Source of the DNA: JAZDJP01 sp043803805 | Lineage (GTDB): Bacteria > Planctomycetota > JAZDJP01 | Direction: 5' to 3' | DNA: 11,729 bases | Assembly (NCBI GenBank): GCA_043803805.1 | Contig: JAZDJP010000083.1 | Location: forward strand, 1 to 11,729 | Shown: in pieces, positions 6,111 to 11,729 of the stretch | Numbering within the stretch: the stretch's first letter is position 1 | How the letters are laid out: each line of letters opens with the position of its first letter | Program-made: the position numbers and the translations under genes | The notes under the pieces: model-generated | The model's database searches: none | Seen by the model: the letters and a program-made list of their open reading frames with translations, nothing else | Told to the model about the DNA's origin: nothing

Positions 6111-6686
6111 ATGAAGAAACCGACCCCCGCCAACTTGAAACGCATCGCGAAGGCCGTGCGGGAAATTCTCCTCGCCATCGGCGAGGATCCGGATCGCGAC
6201 GGCCTCCGGGACACCCCGGCCCGCATCGCCCGGATGTACCGCGAGGTCTTCGAGGGGCTCCGCACCGATCCACGGCAGACCCTCCGGGCCAAGTTCGACG
6301 AGGACCACCACGAGATCGTCGTCGCCAAGAACGTGTCCTTTTATTCCTTTTGCGAGCACCACCTCCTCCCCTTCGTCGGCGTCGCCCACATCGCCTACAT
6401 GCCGCACGGGAAGATCATCGGCATCAGCAAACTGGCGCGCCTGGTGGACGCGCTCGCCAAGCGCCCCCAGGTGCAGGAACGCCTTACCTCCCGCATCGCG
6501 GACCTCCTCATGGAGGAACTGCGCCCGTCGGGGGTGGCGGTCATCCTCGAGGCCGAGCACATGTGCATGTCGGTCCGCGGGGTGAAAAAGCCGGGAAGCA
6601 AAATCGTGACCTCGGCCATGCGGGGGGTGTTCCGGACCAACCTCGCGACGCGGTCGGAGACGATGGCGTTGATTCGGGGGGGGTAG
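6111..6686 (+). CDS. folE: GTP cyclohydrolase I (FolE type I)
   Basis: Converts GTP to 7,8-dihydroneopterin triphosphate, the first step of tetrahydrofolate and pterin synthesis, as a cytosolic homodecamer. 191 residues, normal for the family. Zinc ligands are C81 and H84 in SFCEHHLLPF and C152 in EHMCMSVRG, so it is the zinc-dependent type I enzyme. Other conserved blocks: DPDRDGLRDTPARIARMY (26-43), IIGISKLARLVD (102-113), RPQVQERLT (118-126) and the C-terminal GVFRTNLATRSE. The frame is open to 6015, but residues before MKKPTP do not look like the family and the promoter fits ATG 6111. The last 56 coding bases are repeated perfectly at 7591-7646, beyond an MNT/HEPN pair on the opposite strand. 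Confidence 0.96.
   Translation: MKKPTPANLKRIAKAVREILLAIGEDPDRDGLRDTPARIARMYREVFEGLRTDPRQTLRAKFDEDHHEIVVAKNVSFYSFCEHHLLPFVGVAHIAYMPHGKIIGISKLARLVDALAKRPQVQERLTSRIADLLMEELRPSGVAVILEAEHMCMSVRGVKKPGSKIVTSAMRGVFRTNLATRSETMALIRGG
6625..6680 (+). repeat. 56-bp direct repeat, copy 1 (3' end of folE)
   Basis: Begins GGGTGTTCCGG and ends GTTGATTCGGGGG. It encodes the folE C-terminus GVFRTN...LIRG and is identical base for base to 7591-7646. The copies are 966 bp apart and enclose the second MNT/HEPN module. The stop codon TAG follows shortly after both copies. Confidence 0.95.
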
Positions 6687-6691
6687 GCGCA

Positions 6692-6706
6692 GTCATCCGG
6701 GATGAC
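6692..6706. other. 15-bp palindrome between folE and the HEPN gene
   Basis: GTCATCC-G-GGATGAC has 7-bp perfect arms around one central base. It lies between the convergent folE and HEPN stops. CATCCGG recurs directly at 6706-6712. There is no T-tract, so a terminator is unlikely; a protein-binding or element-end site is possible. Confidence 0.4.
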
Positions 6707-6742
6707 ATCCGGCGGACAGCAGGAAAAATCAAGACTTGTCCG

Positions 6743-7144
6743 TCACCCGTTCAAGGATATCCCTTCGACGATTTTTTCCACGTGGGAACGGATGCCTCGA
6801 ACCAACCGGAGCGCGTCCGTCCGGTCAAACACGGCGGATAGCGGCAAATCCTCATAACGAAAAACGGTGGCAAACGGTGTGAGTTGGCTCACGTCGGACA
6901 GATCGGGAGGAAGCGGGTGCCCCTGCGCGTTCAGAAGTTCCAGGAGGGTTTCCAAACTGTGGACCTTGGGGTAGTCAATGCCCAAGTGGGCGAGTCCCGC
7001 CTTCAGGGATTTCTCGACCGCCTGCTGGGCGTGGAAGCCGAGAATCTCGTTTTCCAGATCGGGATCCGACAGAAGCCGAACCATGGCCGCCTCATCCTGG
7101 GCGGCCTTGTGAAGGAGCAGGCGGACAAGTTCATGCTGTTTCAT
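6743..7144 (-). CDS. HEPN-domain protein, partner of MNT (PF05168 type)
   Basis: 133 residues, all-alpha, of the HEPN (PF05168) group rather than DUF86. The core helix FHAQQAVEKSLKAGLAHLG (37-55) and YPKVHSLETLLELL (58-71) are the family hallmarks. The DUF86-style Rx4HxY is absent. The only Rx4H-like site is RGIRSH (116-121) in the last helix, which may or may not be catalytic, so toxicity is less certain than for the hepT at 556-912. ATG 7144 overlaps the end of the MNT gene by 14 nt. GGAAGGA lies roughly 10-15 nt upstream, and the frame extends only 10 codons further. The MNT-then-HEPN order and overlap mirror the first pair, so this is most likely a second toxin-antitoxin-type operon. Confidence 0.87.
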   Translation of the reverse strand: MKQHELVRLLLHKAAQDEAAMVRLLSDPDLENEILGFHAQQAVEKSLKAGLAHLGIDYPKVHSLETLLELLNAQGHPLPPDLSDVSQLTPFATVFRYEDLPLSAVFDRTDALRLVRGIRSHVEKIVEGISLNG

Positions 7145-7484
7145 AAAGGACTTTTCCTTCCCGGAGGACGTCACGATAAACGCTACCGGGGGTATCGGCC
7201 CATTCGTCGAAATCCCGCTCGCCGATGACGAGAATATCCACCGGCAGGATCAGTCCACGCAAGACCTGGTGAAGCCGGACCATTTCGGCGTAACGGTCGG
7301 GAACATTCCGCTCGACAACCACCAAATCCATATCGCTGTCGCGACCGGCATCGCCGCGCGCCTGCGAGCCGAAAAGGATCACGCGGACCGGATGCGCCGC
7401 CGCGACGATCCGCCGCACGGCCTCGGCGATTTTCTCCGGCGTCACCGCCCACAACGGTTGCGTAAGGGAAGGGATCGCTGACAT
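7131..7484 (-). CDS. Minimal nucleotidyltransferase (MNT), partner of HEPN
   Basis: 117-residue MNT protein. The canonical GSx10DxD is intact: LFGSQARGDAGRDSDMDL (G39, S40, D51, D53), with the third carboxylate in LPVDILV (D83). The motif fits better than in the 902-1210 protein. The C-terminal VYRDVLREGKVLYE is a common ending in this family. By analogy with MntA it could adenylylate its HEPN partner, but for PF05168-type partners this is inference. ATG 7484 is chosen because a near-consensus promoter ends 8 nt before it; no Shine-Dalgarno is visible. The gene overlaps the downstream HEPN gene by 14 nt, implying coupled translation. Confidence 0.9.
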   Translation of the reverse strand: MSAIPSLTQPLWAVTPEKIAEAVRRIVAAAHPVRVILFGSQARGDAGRDSDMDLVVVERNVPDRYAEMVRLHQVLRGLILPVDILVIGERDFDEWADTPGSVYRDVLREGKVLYETA

Positions 7485-7492
7485 CGCCGTTC

Positions 7493-7521
7493 ATGATAGC
7501 CGGCGCACCGGTTTCTGACAA
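7493..7521 (-). promoter_or_regulatory. Promoter of the second MNT/HEPN operon, predicted leaderless
   Basis: On the minus strand: TTGTCA (7516-7521, five of six matches), exactly 17 bp, then TATCAT (7493-7498, five of six). The -10 ends 8 nt before ATG 7484, so the 5' leader would be 0-2 nt. It lies inside the segment enclosed by the folE repeats, so the module carries its own promoter. Confidence 0.7.
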
Positions 7522-7576
7522 GAACCCTTTACCCAAGAGATCACGTCACGACGCCCCCATCGCCCCGCCGATCCAT

Positions 7577-7660
7577 CTCGACCATGTGCAGGGTGTTCCG
7601 GACCAACCTCGCGACGCGGTCGGAGACGATGGCGTTGATTCGGGGGAGGGGGAGGTAGGC
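7577..7660 (+). pseudogene. Truncated second copy of the folE 3' end
   Basis: In the plus frame from 7584 it reads MCRVFRTNLATRSETMALI and then RGRGR with a TAG stop. It thus keeps the last 22 or so folE codons including the stop, with a 6-bp GGGGGA-type expansion just before it. Identity to folE is perfect over 7591-7646. It drops to about 15 of 20 just upstream and then vanishes. No other folE domain is present, so this is a non-functional remnant. The remainder of the 204-nt gap between the MNT gene and res holds the MNT promoter and about 70 nt with no recognisable content. Confidence 0.85.
7591..7646 (+). repeat. 56-bp direct repeat, copy 2 (folE remnant)
   Basis: Identical to 6625-6680. 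Together the pair frames the second MNT/HEPN operon. Confidence 0.95.
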
Positions 7661-7665
7661 ACGGA

Positions 7666-7688
7666 CCCGGGGACACGAAAGCCCCGGG
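7666..7688 (-). terminator. Hairpin immediately after the res stop codon
   Basis: Arms CCCGGGG (7666-7672) and CCCCGGG (7682-7688) make a perfect 7-bp GC stem with a 9-nt loop. It directly abuts the TAG of the Res gene. No T-tract follows on the minus strand, so it may terminate weakly or protect the mRNA end. Confidence 0.45.
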
Positions 7689-10220
7689 CTATTCTTCCGT
7701 CTCCAATATTTTCCTCAATTCCGTCTTCCAATCTTCGTGAAGTCCCTCATCAATCACACGGACGCAAAACCGGTTGTCCGGGAACCCCCGAGATAGTTTT
7801 TGCCAGGGAACGCGTTGCCCCACCCTGCCGAAATATTCCGCGACCTTGCGTTTGTATTCCGTATCCTCGTTCCCCTTGAGGTGCCGTCCCTTGCTTTCCA
7901 CCACCACCACGGAAGCCGCCGGCCTTCGGTCCCGCCCTTTCTGCACAATGAAATCCGGATAAATCTTACCGCTGCGATATCCCTGAATGGAGAAATGTTC
8001 CGGCCCGACAAGATTCCGATACCACCACAGCACCTCCGGATTGCTATCAAGAAAAAGCGCCACACTCTTCTCGTAGTCGTTGAACTGATTTTCCGAAACG
8101 CACTCGAACAGATACCGTTGGACATAGGTGTTGTCATCCCGCACGAGTTGTCTTTCCGTCGAGGGAATTTCCATCTCCGGTGGCAGTTCAAAACGGGCCT
8201 CGACGCACTCCAAGTAAAACTCCAGTCGTCGCTCGTTGAAAAGTTTCTCAAACGTCTCCTGCGTCTGCCGATCAGTCTCTCGCTCCACAAGAGCGATGAT
8301 CCTGTCCCGCGCCGGGAATTTGACAAGTCCCAACCTTCCGGCAAGTCCCCGGTTGGCCGCGAGAAACCGCCGGGCCGCCTTCTCCACCACCTCACGAGTG
8401 GCCTTGAAACCCAACCACTCGAACGGCAAACCGGCCACAAGCCACGCCTTCACCTGTTCGTCATTCTCCAACACCGCCGCCTCGCGTTCCTCCTGCGAAT
8501 CAACTCCCGTTCCACCCAACCCCACCCGGAAGAATGTCTCCTTTGTAGCCGCCAGTTCCGTGCTCAAATTCCAATCTGCGGCGTCATAACGGAATCCCCG
8601 GATGTCCACCTGACTGGCAAGATGCCGGTAATAATCCAACGGTTCATACTCCCTGCCACTCCGGACGCAAAACCGGGGCAAATAAACCTTGCCTTCGAAT
8701 GGCCGGTAAAATTCCGCCACATCCCGGCGCATGGCGACCTTGCGTTTCGCCGATGCTGCCCCACCCTCCCCGCTCCGATCCACGACGCTTGTCGCGTCAC
8801 CCTCGTATCCTTCCTTTTCGAGCGCCGCCTTCACATCATGGACCACATCCACCGCACGCCGCCGGAGACAAAACACATAACTCTGATTGAGTTCCTCGTG
8901 GGGAGTTCGCCGGGTGTGGGGTTGCCGAAGGATGCGCCCCACAAGTTGCGTCATCGCCAGTTTGCTACCCATATTGCTGAGTGAAACCAGCAGATATGCA
9001 AACGGACAGTCCCATCCCTCCTGAAGCGCCGCCTTTGTGATGATCCATTCGATCGCGCACCCCTCGTTCAAAAGGTCAATCCCTTCAATATCATCCGTTT
9101 CCGAGGTCTTGATGGCGATCGCCTTCTCCGAAACTCCCATCTTTCGCATCAAGTGTTCCTTCACATCCTCGCTGTGAACAAGCCGTCCATCTCGTTGATC
9201 ATGCCCTACTCGTTCCACCTGAACCAAAACAATGGGGCGGATAAACTTTCCAGATTCTTTGTAATGCGTTACGGCGAGCGCCGCAAGCGCCTCACGCTTG
9301 TCCCGCGCCGCCACAAGACAATCCATCCACGACTTCTGGTTCGAGTTGGCGACATTGATGGGGAGTTTGATCATTTCCTCGTCGAGTAATTCTTTCCCGG
9401 AAACGTGGACGAGCGTGTTCTCGCCTTCAATGGGAGTCGCGGAAAGTTCCACGAGAATTGAAGCGTTATATGCCTCGACGGTTCTTCGGGAAAGATCACT
9501 CCTGTACTTGTGCGCCTCGTCAAGAATCACTGCCGGTTCCGACAGACGCACCAGATTTCCGATGGATGTCCTGGCCAGATACCGCCCACTCTTGGAATTC
9601 TCCTCAATCATCTCCAGGTTGTGTATCCGCATCTTCAACGCCTTGTGCCCTTCCACATCATCCTCCGGCGGGAAGTGCTGGACGATGTTTCCGCCGCTGT
9701 CCCGGAAGAATTTCAACTGATCTCGTGTCTCGCGGTTTGTGCTGGCGAGTTTCAGAACAAGGATGTTGAGATTCGCCGCCAGCTGCGCGGGCGTGAGACG
9801 CGCAATTTCGTCCTTTTCCCAAACCTCAATCCGGCGGGAGACGGCAAATTCCAAGGATTCCCGGTAATAATCCCTCCGGTCGCGCAGACGCCGGAGCGTG
9901 TCCTTATAAATCTGGTCGCTCGGCACAACCCAAAGGACAAGACCGGTGCCGTTCCTCTCCTTGAGAACGGATCGGTAAACAAGCCCCAACATCTGTGTCG
10001 CCAGAAGCGTCTTGCCGCCTCCGGTCGGAACTTTGATGCAGAACGTGGGCAGGTCTTTTCCAAGGCCGTTCTTCCGTTCGTTGTAATGTCCCGGGATTTT
10101 CAACTCTTCCCATGTGTCGAGCGCCGCATGGCGGTTTCCGGCGGCCTGTTTGACGGCAAGGATATCGAGGAACGACTTTACTTCCCGAATTACCCGTTCC
10201 TGGTATCGTTTGAGCGGCAT
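7689..10220 (-). CDS. res: Type III restriction endonuclease, Res subunit (helicase-nuclease)
   Basis: 843 residues. SF2 helicase core: Walker A VPTGGGKT (64-71), DEAH (234-237), SATP (260-263) and motif VI QLVGRILRQP (425-434). A C-terminal PD-(D/E)xK nuclease has YPDF (D756) and VVVESKG (E775, K777). Res proteins translocate on DNA and cut when two unmethylated sites are engaged, but need the Mod subunit for site recognition. No frameshift or missing motif is seen. ATG 10220 is preceded by TAGGAGAATTCC, a Shine-Dalgarno overlapping the Mod stop, so mod and res are translationally linked with a 9-nt gap. Composition is somewhat AT-richer than folE or the Sel1 operon, in keeping with transfer. 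With a truncated Mod next to it, its activity is doubtful unless another Mod acts in trans. Confidence 0.92.
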   Translation of the reverse strand: MPLKRYQERVIREVKSFLDILAVKQAAGNRHAALDTWEELKIPGHYNERKNGLGKDLPTFCIKVPTGGGKTLLATQMLGLVYRSVLKERNGTGLVLWVVPSDQIYKDTLRRLRDRRDYYRESLEFAVSRRIEVWEKDEIARLTPAQLAANLNILVLKLASTNRETRDQLKFFRDSGGNIVQHFPPEDDVEGHKALKMRIHNLEMIEENSKSGRYLARTSIGNLVRLSEPAVILDEAHKYRSDLSRRTVEAYNASILVELSATPIEGENTLVHVSGKELLDEEMIKLPINVANSNQKSWMDCLVAARDKREALAALAVTHYKESGKFIRPIVLVQVERVGHDQRDGRLVHSEDVKEHLMRKMGVSEKAIAIKTSETDDIEGIDLLNEGCAIEWIITKAALQEGWDCPFAYLLVSLSNMGSKLAMTQLVGRILRQPHTRRTPHEELNQSYVFCLRRRAVDVVHDVKAALEKEGYEGDATSVVDRSGEGGAASAKRKVAMRRDVAEFYRPFEGKVYLPRFCVRSGREYEPLDYYRHLASQVDIRGFRYDAADWNLSTELAATKETFFRVGLGGTGVDSQEEREAAVLENDEQVKAWLVAGLPFEWLGFKATREVVEKAARRFLAANRGLAGRLGLVKFPARDRIIALVERETDRQTQETFEKLFNERRLEFYLECVEARFELPPEMEIPSTERQLVRDDNTYVQRYLFECVSENQFNDYEKSVALFLDSNPEVLWWYRNLVGPEHFSIQGYRSGKIYPDFIVQKGRDRRPAASVVVVESKGRHLKGNEDTEYKRKVAEYFGRVGQRVPWQKLSRGFPDNRFCVRVIDEGLHEDWKTELRKILETEE

Positions 10221-10229
10221 GGAATTCTC

Positions 10230-11504
10230 CTACTTCAACTGAAACGGCACGAGCATGGGACGGACGGTTCGTTTCGCCGACTTCTCGAAGGCCGCAAGGT
10301 CATCCCGATGGACACATAGTTTTTCACAATACACGACAAGATTCCGACAGGTTTCGGTCCTGTCCACGGCCTTGAGCCAAGCCAGATCGAGCGATTGCGC
10401 TTCATCACCCTTCGCCGTGTAGAGAAGATAATAGGCCGTCCCGGCGTGCTGGCCGATCCGGCCAGATTTTTCATCCAGCGCCTTCGCGTCAAAATCGTGA
10501 CTTGTCTCGGTGTGAAAAATATACTTGGCGAGTTCCTCGAAACGCGGCAGTTTTGCCACGAAGTTCCGATACGCCCCGAAAAGTGGTTCGCCGAGACGAA
10601 CATAGGAAAACCCGCCGCCAAGGCCGCCGACCTTCTCCTTCTCCCCGTTGGATTTCTTGAAAGAATATCCCTCGATCACCCGCCGAACACGTTCCGCCGC
10701 GACTTTCTCGCATATATTGAATCGTTTCTTCTCCTGCTCCTTCGTATCGTACGACATCTGAACAAGGATGAACTTTCGATTGCCGCCATCCTCCTTGTTC
10801 AACGCCAACACCGCATGTGCCGTGGTGCCGGATCCGGCGTAGGAATCGAGAATAACATCAGGTTCTTTCGACCCGGATGCAATTTGCAGTAATGCCTTGA
10901 TAAGTCGCGATGGCTTCGGAGTTTCAAACGGGCACTTCCCGTCAAAGATTTTGTGCACCTCCTTATTTGCCTCATCATTGTGCCCTGCCACTTCAAATGG
11001 CAACCATGACGTTGGAACAGATCCTGCCTGAACCTCGTTTAAATAGCGTTTCAATTGTGGTGCTCCCTTACCAATTTTTCCGAAAAATATACGCTTCTCC
11101 TTCAACCAACGTTCAATCGTTTCCCTGCTTCCACGCCAGCAACTTCCCTTGGAGGGCATGTACTTTTTACCTGTTTGTGGATTGGTGATCGGAAACACAT
11201 AACTTTCCGAAAAACTTTTCACCAATAAATTATCTGATCTCCAAGGCCCTTTGCCATCACCATCATCGAAACGATAGGCGGCGTTTTGTTTTTCTGTACG
11301 AGGCAACAAATTTCTCTCAAAGGAACCCGATTTAGCGTAAACCAAAATATGATCGTGCATTGTCGCGATCCCTTTCGCATCATTCGACGCAGCATATTTC
11401 TTCTGCCAAACCATATTCGCCACAAAATTCAACTCACCAAATACCTCGTCCAGCATCATGCGTAAATGATGAACCTCGTTGTCGTCAATTGACACGAATA
11501 TCAT
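10230..11504 (-). pseudogene. mod: Type III DNA methyltransferase, Mod, 5'-truncated by an IS
   Basis: 424 residues of Mod sequence remain from MIFVSIDDNEVHHLR, a block normally internal to type III Mod proteins. Present: VWQKKY followed by HDHILVYAK (about 33-57), FETPKPSRLI (193-202) and the AdoMet-binding loop DSYAGSGTTAHA (220-231), then the C-terminal half. Absent: the N-terminal region with the catalytic DPPY motif IV and flanking target-binding parts, likely 150-200 residues. The open frame continues upstream to 11618, but those 38 codons read through insertion-sequence DNA (Arg/Pro/Gly-rich) and do not resemble Mod. Without DPPY it cannot methylate adenine. The missing 5' part may lie beyond the IS, to the right of the window. 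Local GC is the lowest in the right half. Confidence 0.82.
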
Positions 11505-11548
11505 ACTGGCCCCCTGAAGGAGCGAGACACCCGATAGGGTGGTAGAAT

Positions 11549-11605
11549 GGCCCCGGCGGGAAACGGAGGGAGGGCAAAGCCCGACCGGAGTTGCCCGCCG
11601 GGGCC
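11549..11605 (+). other. Perfect 12-bp inverted repeat in the IS leader
   Basis: GGCCCCGGCGGG (11549-11560) pairs perfectly with CCCGCCGGGGCC (11594-11605) across a 33-nt loop, which holds a nested GGGC-AAA-GCCC hairpin (11572-11582). It lies 40 nt before the orfA start. Such leader structures in IS elements can block read-through transcription from reaching the transposase, or act as a terminator. Which applies here is inference. Confidence 0.75.
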
Positions 11606-11644
11606 GCAGGCAGCCCAAACAGGCTGGCCGAAAGGGGGGGTCTT

Positions 11645-11729
11645 ATGGGACGGGACTGCAAGTTCTCGGACGAGAAGAAGCTGGAGATCGTCCTGGAGTT
11701 ACTGGCGGGAAAACTTTCGCACGAAGAGG
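11645..11729 (+). CDS. IS3-family transposase OrfA, N-terminal fragment
   Basis: Only 28 codons are visible before the window ends: MGRDCKFSDEKKLEIVLELL, then AGKLSHEE. The pattern KFSxExKLEIVLELLAG is the first helix of the HTH_Tnp_1 (PF01527) domain of IS3-family OrfA proteins, which bind the IS ends. A G-rich run (GGGGGGG, 11634-11640) 4 nt before ATG 11645 could act as Shine-Dalgarno. OrfB, carrying the DDE integrase domain, would follow outside the window. It points away from the mod fragment, towards the right edge. Confidence 0.8.
   Translation, partial: MGRDCKFSDEKKLEIVLELLAGKLSHEE

Larger units (their letters stand above)
11507..11729 (+). mobile_element. Left end of an IS3-family insertion sequence (partial)
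   Basis: Mod homology stops at about 11502-11507 and unrelated GC-rich DNA begins, leading 140 nt later into a transposase OrfA. IS3-family ends start with TG; TGGCCCCCTGAAGG at 11507 is the best candidate tip. The exact boundary, right end and target duplication cannot be fixed because the element leaves the window. Confidence 0.7.

Noticed and set aside
7800..8984. 394-codon open frame on the plus strand
   Set aside because: Antisense to res, which has complete helicase and nuclease motifs; the plus product has none.

Overview
The window is a high-GC bacterial segment with tightly packed genes, several secreted or membrane proteins and one Sel1-repeat protein fused to a concanavalin-like domain. 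Those traits, plus short AGCGTGA-type heptamer repeats between genes, fit an uncultured PVC-type bacterium (Verrucomicrobia, Kiritimatiellota, Lentisphaerota or similar). This is a guess from style; no marker gene settles it. AT-richer patches (about 1285-2055, and the part near 10.8-11.5 kb) look imported.

Layout, left to right. (1) 1-406, minus: N-terminus of a membrane-anchored, Ala/Pro-rich protein running off the left edge, DUF2339-like. (2) 556-1210, minus: mntA-hepT, a type VII (MNT/HEPN) toxin-antitoxin pair with overlapping genes. (3) 1285-2055, minus: two small multi-pass membrane proteins in the same frame, separated by a single TGA. (4) 2146-5231, minus: a likely three-gene operon of a secreted Sel1/ConA-like protein, a DEDDy 3'-5' exonuclease and an amidohydrolase. 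(5) 5396-6686, plus: a GrpB-family protein and folE (GTP cyclohydrolase I). (6) 6743-7484, minus: a second, different MNT/HEPN pair. It lies between the intact 3' end of folE and a second, truncated copy of that 3' end, with a 56-bp perfect direct repeat. (7) 7689-11504, minus: a type III restriction-modification locus, with an apparently intact Res gene and a Mod gene whose 5' part is cut off. (8) from about 11507, plus: the left end of an IS3-family element with a structured leader and the start of orfA, truncated by the right edge.

How the genes fit together: the right half is a small defence/mobile island (MNT/HEPN module, type III R-M, IS) next to housekeeping folE, with a second MNT/HEPN pair 5.5 kb away. 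The most distinctive observations are the folE 3' duplication around the second toxin-antitoxin-like module, the probable inactivation of the methyltransferase by the IS, and promoter spacings that predict leaderless mRNAs for both MNT genes and folE. I found no tRNA, rRNA or CRISPR array, and no clearly new system. The folE-flanked module is the best candidate for something undescribed.
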